From positions 186,001-250,000 of the forward strand of contig VFIW01000023.1 of NCBI GenBank assembly GCA_006386115.1: 64,000 nt of DNA, written 5' to 3'. A program made the translations under genes and the position numbers. The stretch is from Globisporangium splendens. Its lineage: Eukaryota > Oomycota > Peronosporomycetes > Pythiales > Pythiaceae. Each line of letters opens with the position of its first letter. The first letter of the stretch is position 1. Below, piece after piece: positions 52,608 to 61,922 of this stretch. Under the pieces are notes generated by a model, which had not been told where the DNA came from, searched no databases, and worked only from the letters and a program-made list of their open reading frames with translations.

Positions 52608-55600
52608 ATGCAGCAGCCGCAGGAGGAGGCCATGCGCCTGAGTCCGACGTCGCTGCTGCTGCTGCGCGCCGAGCAGCCGCTGCTCTTCACATCGCGCGCC
52701 AACGCCACTGTCGCAGGCACAGGCAGTGACACCCGTGCCACACTGTCGACGCGACGACACACGACGGTAGCAGCGATGACGAAACGCGACGCCATTCGCC
52801 AAAAGAGCTCGACGGCGAGCATGACGGCCAAGGACGACACAGCGCTGCCGCCCCCGAATGAACCGCCGCGGTTGGTGCACACGCAGTCGGCGCCGTCACA
52901 TCTCGACGAGTGTGCGCACACCGTGGCGGCCACGTTCGCCGATGACACACGCGTCGGACTCGTGTCGGATGCGTCGCCGCTTGAGGACGAGAAGACAGAG
53001 ACGCAGGAAGATGGAGATGCAAGCGCTGATGAAGAAGGTGATGACAGTATGTCGGTATCGTCGGCATCGGTGGACGTGAGGTCGACGATGTTCCCGCCGG
53101 TTGGGAGCACGGCGATAGCGTCGCGCTCCGAGTCCATGAGCGCGATCTTGAACCCGTTCGCCAAGGACAACAACCTGCGCATCTTCTTCCCAAACGACGA
53201 CCTGGCGATGAAGGCGATCCTCTCACCGCCGCACTTGCGCGCGTCGAGCTCCACAGGTAAACTGGAGGCTGGGAGTACAACTACGACTGTCGTCGCGACA
53301 CGTGACAGCAAGGAGACGACAAACATCTTTGAGCAGGGTGCCAAGCTGCTGCTCCGTGGCGTGACTGCGAGCGTCAACACCGTCGCTGGAGGCGGTGGAG
53401 GTGGAAATGGCAATGGTAGCAGTGGTAGTACGCACAAGGCGTCCTCGGGCTCGATCGTCGAAGAAGACCTGGACAGGCTCAACAACAACGTGCTAGTGTC
53501 GCACCCGGCACTGCCGCCGCCGCCGTTTGCCAACATGTTTGCGTGTGACAACTGTCGTGAAGACATTGGCACTTTGCTGAGCAAGGGCCGCCACCATTGC
53601 CGGAACTGTGGCGGCTCGTTCTGTTCCGATTGCTCGAGCAAGACCATCGTCGTGCCATTCCAGCTGTACCTGACGCGCGGCGAGCAGCGCGTGTGCGACG
53701 GGTGCTACCACCGCATCAAGGACTTCCAGAGTCAAGCGCAGTCCACGAACGTGACGTGGAGTGGCCACCAGCCGCCAGAGAACGACGTCGTGCGTCAGGA
53801 GTTTGAACTGGACGAGAACGAGGAGCCCGTGACGATCTTCAACTGCTCGCTGTTTATGGACTTCACGCCGTTCTACGGCCACCTGTTCCTCACGCGCGAG
53901 CACCTGTGCTTCAAAGGGTACAAAGGGCACAAGATCAAGATCCCGTTCGCCAAGATCGTGTCGCTGATCAAGCCGCAGTTCTACTATATCAACGCGCTCC
54001 AGGTGAAAACGCGGCGGAAGGAGAAGTACTTCTTTGCCGAGTTCAACGGACTCCGCGACCTCTGCTTTTTGCGCATGGACCAGCTCATCCGCGCGTACCA
54101 GGAGGGCAAGAAGCAGTTTGTCGTGCAGGTGAACGCTGACGACCTCGTGCAGCACGCGACGGTGCGCCGCAAATCGTACAAGAAGCATGGGGACGACCAG
54201 GACCAGCAGCAGTGCGAGGTCGCAGACTCGGATACCGAGGTGCCACCAAAGTCGACGTCGCTGTTGAGTCCACCGAACCGAGACGATCTGGACAATTTCT
54301 TGTCGGGCAAGTCGACAGTTGGGTACATTGACATGGACCGGGAATCTGATATGGACGATAACGACAGCAACCTAGACTCCAGTTGCCGAAGTCGAGTTCT
54401 GGAGGACGAGGAGGATCAATGTCTGGAGGACAAAAAGTCGTGTGCGGTCGACGAAGAGCCATTTGAACCGCTGCCGCCCGATGTGCCGCTGACGAAAACT
54501 ACGGTGCTGCTGGATTGTGAGTTGCGCACCGACGTTAAAAATGCGTTTGAGCTTCTCTGGAACGACGGCATCGGCCAGTCGTTCCTGTATGGCACGATGG
54601 AGAAAGCGCGCGACATTGACATCTGCGTTGCGGAATGGCGACCAATCGATCCAGGCGCACCAGCTTCCGAGACCGAAGCGATCAACAAAGGGTTTGTGAT
54701 CTCCAAGGAGAGCGACTACGTGTTGCACCGCACGGTAACGTCGCAGCATCCACCGAAGATCACGTTCCCGGGACTTCCACCGTACGCGACATGCAACCGC
54801 GTCCAGCGGTTCCGCGTAAATAGATCTACAAGTGCCAATGGAGAACGCTGGGATCGCTTTATCATCTCAGACATTCATCGCATGACGAAGATCCCGTTCA
54901 GCGACTACTTTGAGATCGAGACGCGGTGGGTGTTCTCGCGCGACGGCAAGCACCATTGCCGCGTCCAAGCTGGTTTGATTGTCAACTTTTTGAAATCGAC
55001 GTGGTTCAAGTCGCAGATCAACTCGTCGACAATGTCCGAGTCCAAGGAAGTGCTCGATTCCTGGGCCAAGCAAGCTACTGAGCATCTCCGGATCCACACG
55101 CACACAGCAACGTCAGCACCGCCAAGTCGTCGGTCAATGAGTGCTTCTTTGTCGAACGTTGCCACAACAATCGATACAACGAATGGAGCGGCTGGCAATG
55201 TCGGCAGCAATGAGTCCAAGTCCAGATCACCCTCGGTCAAAGGAGACTCACCCAGTGCGAGACGGAGATCGACTGACGACGTTTCCTTTCCAGCAGCAAC
55301 ACCATCGGCGCCTTGTAGTGGTACGAGCAGTCTTTGGACTGCGTTGTCCTCGCTCAATTTCCAGCAAGTGCTCGATGCCGGATCGTCGCCGTACTTGCAG
55401 TGGGGAGTCGTACTTGTGCTGCTCTATTGCTGGCTGCTCATTCGGATCCAGCAGCGTCAGATCGAACAGCTCACGGCCACGACCGAGACGCTGCTGCTTC
55501 AATTGCAGCAACAAAGTGGTGCTATCGTGGCGAGTGCAGGTGACGACGCCATCATCGCGCCATCGCCGTCAGTATCAGCCACAGGTGCAATCCCCGACCT

Positions 55601-55676
55601 CTGCCAGCAGCAGATCGTCGAAGGTGCGGCTGCGGCACTGCGTCAGTTCTTTGAGAACGCGCAGCGAACGCAATAG
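52608..55676 (+). CDS. FYVE-GRAM-VASt membrane protein (putative lipid/sterol transfer at contact sites)
   Basis: A 1,022-residue single-exon gene from the ATG at 52608. The N-terminal ~310 residues are low-complexity. A FYVE zinc finger follows at residues ~310-380 (CDNC, RHHCRNCGGSFCSDC, RVCDGC), which in this family binds phosphatidylinositol 3-phosphate. Next is a GRAM domain at ~395-505 (FNCSLFMDFTPFYGHLFLTREHLCFKG), then an acidic linker. A VASt/StART-like domain lies at ~630-830 (LLDCELRTDVKNAFELLWND, YEIETRWVF-type strands, LIVNFLKSTWFKSQI). One membrane helix (~930-948, WGVVLVLLYCWLLI) precedes a short coiled coil. The GRAM-VASt-TM order is that of Lam/GRAMD1 sterol transporters at ER contact sites; the added FYVE module points to endosomal contacts. 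Transport of sterol itself is inferred. Confidence 0.85.
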   Translation: MQQPQEEAMRLSPTSLLLLRAEQPLLFTSRANATVAGTGSDTRATLSTRRHTTVAAMTKRDAIRQKSSTASMTAKDDTALPPPNEPPRLVHTQSAPSHLDECAHTVAATFADDTRVGLVSDASPLEDEKTETQEDGDASADEEGDDSMSVSSASVDVRSTMFPPVGSTAIASRSESMSAILNPFAKDNNLRIFFPNDDLAMKAILSPPHLRASSSTGKLEAGSTTTTVVATRDSKETTNIFEQGAKLLLRGVTASVNTVAGGGGGGNGNGSSGSTHKASSGSIVEEDLDRLNNNVLVSHPALPPPPFANMFACDNCREDIGTLLSKGRHHCRNCGGSFCSDCSSKTIVVPFQLYLTRGEQRVCDGCYHRIKDFQSQAQSTNVTWSGHQPPENDVVRQEFELDENEEPVTIFNCSLFMDFTPFYGHLFLTREHLCFKGYKGHKIKIPFAKIVSLIKPQFYYINALQVKTRRKEKYFFAEFNGLRDLCFLRMDQLIRAYQEGKKQFVVQVNADDLVQHATVRRKSYKKHGDDQDQQQCEVADSDTEVPPKSTSLLSPPNRDDLDNFLSGKSTVGYIDMDRESDMDDNDSNLDSSCRSRVLEDEEDQCLEDKKSCAVDEEPFEPLPPDVPLTKTTVLLDCELRTDVKNAFELLWNDGIGQSFLYGTMEKARDIDICVAEWRPIDPGAPASETEAINKGFVISKESDYVLHRTVTSQHPPKITFPGLPPYATCNRVQRFRVNRSTSANGERWDRFIISDIHRMTKIPFSDYFEIETRWVFSRDGKHHCRVQAGLIVNFLKSTWFKSQINSSTMSESKEVLDSWAKQATEHLRIHTHTATSAPPSRRSMSASLSNVATTIDTTNGAAGNVGSNESKSRSPSVKGDSPSARRRSTDDVSFPAATPSAPCSGTSSLWTALSSLNFQQVLDAGSSPYLQWGVVLVLLYCWLLIRIQQRQIEQLTATTETLLLQLQQQSGAIVASAGDDAIIAPSPSVSATGAIPDLCQQQIVEGAAAALRQFFENAQRTQ

Positions 55677-55988
55677 AAGAAAGCCGTACGCCGCAGCCAC
55701 GTTCGACACCCAAAGTCCATTCGTGAAATGGACCATATACCTCCCACTATTTTTTTCTTATTAATCTCAAGCCCACACCTGCCATCTAAGAAGTTATGAG
55801 CTTCGCCCACAATAGTGTAAAATTTGAAAATCCAAGACAAAAAAATGACGGCTTGGGCTTTTGTTGCGATTGAGAACACGCACGATTGTGGAAGCCACGA
55901 ACGCCAGTTTGCCTAAAAGTGTCGGAATCCATTTTGGCTTCGTTCGGCTTCAGTTCTCATCGACAACGACTTCGTAGTTGTTGTTAAC
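55677..55988. other. Convergent intergenic region
   Basis: A 312-bp spacer between the FYVE gene and LRR-membrane gene B, whose 3' ends face each other. Nothing was recognised. Confidence 0.5.
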
Positions 55989-58659
55989 TCACTTCCACCC
56001 GAGCCAGGCTTCGACGTCGGGATCACATTTTGGACCGAGTCCGTGCCTGATTTGCTGCTTTCGGACTTCGATCTTGAGCGAATCCACCGTGCACGCGAGC
56101 ACCTGCATGCGGATATGGAAGCAAATGCCCGTCGCAGACGCGTTCTCGAGACCGCTAGCTGGTGACTGAGGTTGTTTCTGGCACTGGCGGAACTGAATGC
56201 CGCCACATGCATCAACGTCTGCTTTTGTGATGACATCGAGCGCAGTCTTTCGTAGAAACGGGCAGATGGAGCCAGCGTTCGCGTGCAGGATCCGCTGAGT
56301 GGCGTTCGTGAGGGAGCTAGCCGACTGCTTCTCGTCAATGCAGCTTACTTCGGGGATATAGAGACTTGCATTCTCGGTACAATACACGTGCGAGAGATCA
56401 CAGGTGCCTAAAAAGCCATCACAGCATAAGGCGTAGGACCCAATGATTGACAGTTCGACAAGGTTGCGAAGTGGCTCCAAGTCCGGTAAACGACGAAGTG
56501 CTGCGAGGGACACGATATCGAGCCGTTCCAGCCTTGTGAGCGACTCGAAAGGCGGCAGCTCGTCAATTGTAAACAAAAGCGCCAACGAAATGCGCTTGGC
56601 ATTGACGAGACCGTGGAACGACGGCAACCTTGGCAGCAAAGGATGCACACCCAAGTGGACGAATGCCAGGGTGTGCATGCCTGAAAACAGATCTTCAGGG
56701 AGATAATCGAGGCTTGGGACGTCAAGTCGTCCTTCGATATGCCTGGGCAGACAGCCAGCGAACAAACTCGGTCAGCATGGAGCAGAAAAAGGGAGGGACG
56801 ATCGCGGCAAGCTACTTACAAGTACTCCAGCTTCGTAAACGCCGTGGCTCAGTCAGGGATAGCGCGTGTTTCTGTATACACCTGCGCACTAAGCCATGCA
56901 GAAGATCAGCGCGACGTGCATATGGTGGACTGCAAGTTTCGAGGCTGAGAAAATAACTCACGTACATATGCCTCAACTCGGTGCATCGCCGCAGCTCGTC
57001 TGGCAATTCCGGCAGCCGACGGTTGATCATCTGAAGTGCACGGAGGTCGCCCGAGCGCGCGAGCTGCCGCACGACCTCGGTCTTGTCGGCAGGATGCATC
57101 CACTCGTCGTAGGTCTTTGGAGTCTTGTCCACGTCTGCGAATGTGAGGCATGGACACACGTCGTGTGTGTTCCATCGCCGCGCATACACGACGCATTCGG
57201 GGTACGCACACGCCGACGCCGATGCACTCACGGACAAATAGGTGAACACGAGAATGAGTATACTGAACACGGCAAATGGGATCACCATGTACTTTGGTAC
57301 ACAGATTTGACCCTGAAGCGAGTGGGATCGGAGTCGCTGATTTGACAGAAGGGTCCGAGCTCGGCGCCGTCGCAACACCTGGACTTCGAGCACGCGCTTG
57401 ATGCGGTTGCAAAACAACAGGTTCATGCCGACTCGTAGCACCAATTCTGGGAGCGTGAGTACTCGAAGCGAGTCGAAACTGGTGCGGAAGAGAAAGATTT
57501 CGGACGGATTCGCCATTGCTCGCGCCTGTTGCTCAAAGCTACCCGGCGGCAGCACTGCAAGATTGAGCTCAAGAAGGTCGCGGTCGGAGTTAAAGTTCGT
57601 GTAGCAGTGCGCCAGTATGCCGATCGGAAACACGACGGCAAACAGCAAATCAAAGCTTGAGAGGACATAAAAAAGACTGGTTAGTTCTCCGACCAAGTTA
57701 CCAAGATGAAAGAGAAGACACCTACACGGAATCGACCAGCACCTCGTGGAAAGCCGAGTGGCGCATGCCGAGCCAAATCATCACGATGCACGAAATCGCG
57801 TTCGCGGCGATCAGCAGCGTATAGCTGTAGACGAGTGCGTCCGGAAATCCGGCTTCAAGCATGTACACCAGCGTGAAGGTTTGCATTCCCAGATCCACGA
57901 CTTTGAGCCAGACATTCTACAGCACGAGGACATTTTTCAATTTGTGTCAATGGACATTGTCGAGTAGCTAGCTGCATCGGCAATTACGTACCAGACCTTG
58001 CGCTTCTTGCCGTAAAACCCTGACAGATTTGCCCAGTTTGCTCGAACCTGTAGCCAGGTCAACACCAAGTACACTGGTAAATGCATCCGCGAAAACGTTC
58101 GCAACGAATCCATGCGGTCGCAGACGCTCTGCGGGAGACTCGAGATGTGGTGGTGGTTTCGCCAGAAAAGCATCGTGAGCAGCACGCAGAGGTACCCAAG
58201 CACCACGAGCGCAAATCCAGACCCACTCAGCGCAGTCATCCATACTGGCGCATCCACGATAGGCCAGAAATTGCCATCGTCGTACCCGGTCGTGCCCATG
58301 AGGTAGTTGACCGTCCATGTCGGCGCAAACGTGAGCAACATCAACCAGCACGTCCAGACGATGCATACAATAACGATGCACACGAGCGGGACTCCCAGGA
58401 CGCCGTACGCTTCTGAGAACGACAGACTGCAAGTTGCATCTGTGGCGTGAGAGGACGAGGTCGCGTTGAGTGCTGAGTGCTTGGAGGGCTGCTGCTGCGG
58501 GTCGCTGGTGGATGGAGCCACAGTGGCTCCCCAGCAAAACCGGCGGTCGCGCGTGGCGCCGCGCGCTGGTTCGCCACTTCGGTGCTCGTCGTACTTCGTC
58601 GTCGTGTCTGCGAGTGCGTTGACTGCGACCTCGGCTCTATCTCGCTCTGCGCTGTCCAA
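55989..58659 (-). pseudogene. Multi-pass membrane/leucine-rich protein B, one nonsense codon
   Basis: Five exons on the minus strand: 58659-57988, 57916-57726, 57655-56962, 56881-56820 and 56742-55989, with introns of 70-80 bp. It encodes an N-terminal Ser/Thr-rich part, two membrane helices (LVCIVIVCIVWTCWLMLLTF; SGFALVVLGYLCVLLTMLF), GYDDGNFW, a second membrane block in exons 2-3, YDEWMHPADKTEVV, then leucine-rich repeats and a Cys-rich tail (LPEDLFSGMHTLAFVHLG; CCDGFLGTCDLSH). It is paralogous to gene A and in the opposite orientation. All exons except the fourth are intact. Exon 4 has a TGA at 56851-56849 where gene A has the TGG of LPAWPDTF. Using the alternative donor ATGTAC (phase 2), exon 4 could be skipped without changing frame, so a slightly shorter product may still be made. 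Confidence 0.7.
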
Positions 58660-58939
58660 CTAAACGCTGCACAAACGGCATTTTCGCGCACACCTTTCCT
58701 CTGCATTTTCCATTCTTAGACGCTTTTTTGGCAAGAAGAAAAGGTCGTAAAATGTATTGGTCATTTCTACCAATCAAAACACCATTTATTTCAAATACGC
58801 CTTCCCAGTTGGCTGTAAAGCTTCACCTGTTCATGTTGAAGCACAGACTCCTAATCAGGTTTATCACAGTACTGCTGCAACCAGTGAGACCAAATGTGCC
58901 GATCTGAGTTTAAAGAAGCTACAAGCGCGCATTCGACAC

Positions 58940-58992
<53 letters not shown>

Positions 58993-59022
58993 TACGCGCC
59001 GCCTACGCACCCACCCGTCCAC
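58660..59022. promoter_or_regulatory. Divergent promoter with a (CT)n tract
   Basis: 363 bp between the start codons of LRR-membrane gene B (-) and the choline-transporter-like gene (+). A pure CT microsatellite of about 50 bp (58941-58990) lies 30 bp before the latter's ATG, probably in its leader. Confidence 0.5.
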
Positions 59023-61576
59023 ATGTACTCGACGCCTCCATCGTCGGCGCGCGCATCGCAGCCGTCGTGGTTCCAGAGTCCCGCGCCTCGCAGCGGCAAC
59101 AGCGCGTCGGCGCCGCGCCGCGGCTACTACCACAGTGACGAAGAGCACGACATCACCATCGCGGAGAACGGACACCATGACGATTACGATGATCGCGATG
59201 ACGAGCGAGAACCGCTGCTGAGTCCCCGACTGGGCGGTCCCAATTCGACGTCGGCGTCCGTGCTTTCGCCGAGCACGGGCTCGTCGTCGCTGCTGCGCCG
59301 CAGCTTCCGCGGCGGCATCCGCGCGAAACGCAGCTGCACGGACATCGTGTTTCTCGTGCTCTTCATCATGTATTGGGCGGGTATGATCGCGCTCGGCGTG
59401 TACGCGTTCACGCGCGAGTCGAACGTGAGCTTCGCCAAGTACATCAAGGACGGCGTGGATTTCCAGGGCCACGCGTGCGGCAGCGGCCGATTCGTGTACT
59501 TTCCCGACTTCCGCATGAACCCGGACTTTGGGTTTTGCGTCGACGCGTGTCCTGATACCGCTGATCAGGATATGGTGGTCGAGCTGCCGTTGCAGCCACA
59601 GCCAAAGCCGCGCGATGACGAGAAAGGCACGACGCAAGAGCTCACACCAGTCACGTTCAAGTCGTATGCAACTCATCCGTGGACCTACGTCTGCGCGCCT
59701 GCCAACGGTAAGTTGTTTACTGTGCGATGGTAATGGCAATGGCTAAGGTTTATGTGAATTTGACATGCTGTGCTTAGTGAAAAACGAAGCTGTGATGATC
59801 GCACAGTTGCAAGACACGGTCGGGCGCTTTGTCGGCGCACTTGGCGAGGTATGGGCGCTTTCCGCTATTGTGACAGCGGACTTTCTGAAATGGTCTGCGC
59901 ATCCATGCTGACGTTCGAAGAGCTACTATTCGCCTTTGTTGTGTGTGCCATGCTAGTGCTGGGAAGTCCTGATCATCAGTTGCGGCATCACCCTCGGCTC
60001 AGCGGCGCTGTATTTGATCTTTCTGCGCTATTGCGGCTGTTTTACGGTTTTCCTCTCGACGTTAGGCATTCAAGGGATCTTGACGTACGGGAGCTACCGG
60101 CTGCTTGTCGCGGCGTCGAACCCCGTGTACTACACAGACGATCCGGCGATGCGCAGTTCGTTGCAGGTCGGCGCCGTCATCATGTCCTGTGCCGCGATCC
60201 TGTTCCTGGTGCTCGCGTTTACGATGTTGCCGAGGTTGGTCCTCGCTGCGGCGTTTATCACACACGCGTCACGCGCGCTGTCGCAGCTGAAGAAGCTGCT
60301 CGTCGTGCCATTCATCTCGTATGGACTGCTGATTCTGCTGTTCTGGTGGGCGATCCTGGTCACGATTTGCCTGTTTGGCGCCGGTGAGACGTCGTCTCGC
60401 ATCGCGACGATCTCGGCGAGTGCGCCGGCATCGATCCGCGTGGAGACCGAGTCGTTCCGTGTCAACACGACGCTGCGGTGGTTCTTCCTGTACCACGCGT
60501 GGGGAGTCTACTGGTCGTCGACATTCATCCTCTCGATCGGTGAGATGATCACGGCGACCGCGGTCTCGGTCTGGTACTTCTCGGCCGACGACCGCGTCAC
60601 GTCTAAGAAAGTGCTGCGTCTCGTGGACCCAGTGGCATACGCGATCAAATCGACGTTTAAATATCATCTGGGCACGCTCGCGTTGAGCGCTGGTGTCGTC
60701 GCGCCCGTCGAGTACATTCGCGCGTTCTTCATGTACCTTGAGGACAAGAACGAGTTTGACAGCAACTCCGTCACTGAGGTGCTCGCAAAGTTGTGCTGCG
60801 TAAGTGTTTTATGTAATTTCATGGGGTATGGCTATTTTGTGTGTGAGAATCAACTAACTTTTGAGGGTATGCTGACCTAAACTATCTCTGTAGTGCTGCA
60901 TCTGGATCTTCAAATCCTGTCTCAAGTTCATCTGTAAGGAGTCGTTCTACATCACTGCGATTCAAGGCACGAGCTTTTATCCGTCGGCTAAGGTAAGAAG
61001 AGTTGATAGAGAGACCTGTGTGATTTGTTTGAGGATAGTTACTCATTTGTGGACTTGGTACGCAGTTGGCGACGACATTGATCACGTCGAATTTGCTCCG
61101 CGTCGGGGCACTCAACCGCATTGGTCATGCGTCCGTGCTGCTCGGCAAACTCATCGTCTGCTCCGCGACGTGCCTCGTTGCATGGTTCCTGCTTCAAGAC
61201 GTACGCAATAGACATCTTTTTATTTGTGAAACCAGTGCGGGATGCCGTTGGATTTACGGTTGATGTGGCTATTTGAATGCGTAGGTGTCATCGCCGTTGC
61301 TTCCGCTGTTGGCCATTATGATTTTCTCCTACGGAGTCGCGCATGCATTCACAACGGTACGTGTGATACTGTTGATATGCATGAGACAAGGTTCATCTGT
61401 CTAAGGCTGCTTGTCTTTGGCTGCAGATCTACGAAACGACGATCAACATGCTGCTCATGTGCTTTACACTGGATGAAAACATGCACGGCGGCAGGGGTAA
61501 CGCCGCCTTTGCGCCCGCGCCACTTATCCGATCGGTCAATGACCATCTTCGACCAAAGTGGCAGACCACGTTGTAA
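59023..61576 (+). CDS. Choline-transporter-like (CTL/SLC44) membrane protein
   Basis: Seven exons: 59023-59707, 59778-59848, 59957-60799, 60894-60992, 61066-61200, 61285-61356 and 61427-61576, all with GT-AG introns of 66-108 bp and continuous frame, giving 684 residues. The N-terminal ~100 residues are Ser/Pro/Asp-rich cytosolic sequence. The first membrane helix (CTDIVFLVLFIMYWAGMIALGVY) is followed by the family's extracellular Cys region (DFQGHACG, YFPDFR, FGFCVDACP). About nine more helices follow, including GILTYGSYRLL, LLILLFWWAILVTICLFG and the conserved FKYHLGTLALSAGVVAPVEYIRAFF. The end (MLLMCFTLDENMHGG...FAPAPLIRSVND) is also typical of the family. It is expected to carry choline or other solutes at the plasma membrane or organelles; the substrate is not determinable here. 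The start is the first ATG after the CT tract. Confidence 0.9.
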
Positions 61577-61922
61577 GTGAGTGGGCGAGTGAGTGAAACT
61601 AAACGTGGCGCTTTGTCTTTTGTTATAAGGGAGAGGAAAAGCAAGTATAAGGGGCAGTGAAGCTGCGAAGTCCTAAGCAAGACCGTCGTTTATAGTAATG
61701 GTAACAATTGTTTGTCTTTATAATTGCTTTTGGCATTTACGCTCGTGGTCTTGAGAACGGCTTTGTCAACGGTAACTACAACAACAAGAATGGAAGAGTA
61801 TCAAGTGGTGACAGTGCATGCAAAGGCAATCGATGGGAACCAACAAATTCGGTAATATGTGATTGTTGAATGTAAATGTGGATGAGATACTCCTTTCATT
61901 TTTCTAACTTCTCTGTGCATTC
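61577..61922. other. Convergent intergenic region
   Basis: A 346-bp spacer between the 3' ends of the choline-transporter-like and ABC transporter genes. Nothing was recognised. Confidence 0.5.

Noticed and set aside
59730..60387. 205-codon frame overlapping the choline-transporter-like exons
   Set aside because: It runs through an intron and exon 3 in the wrong frame; the seven-exon model gives continuous family homology.
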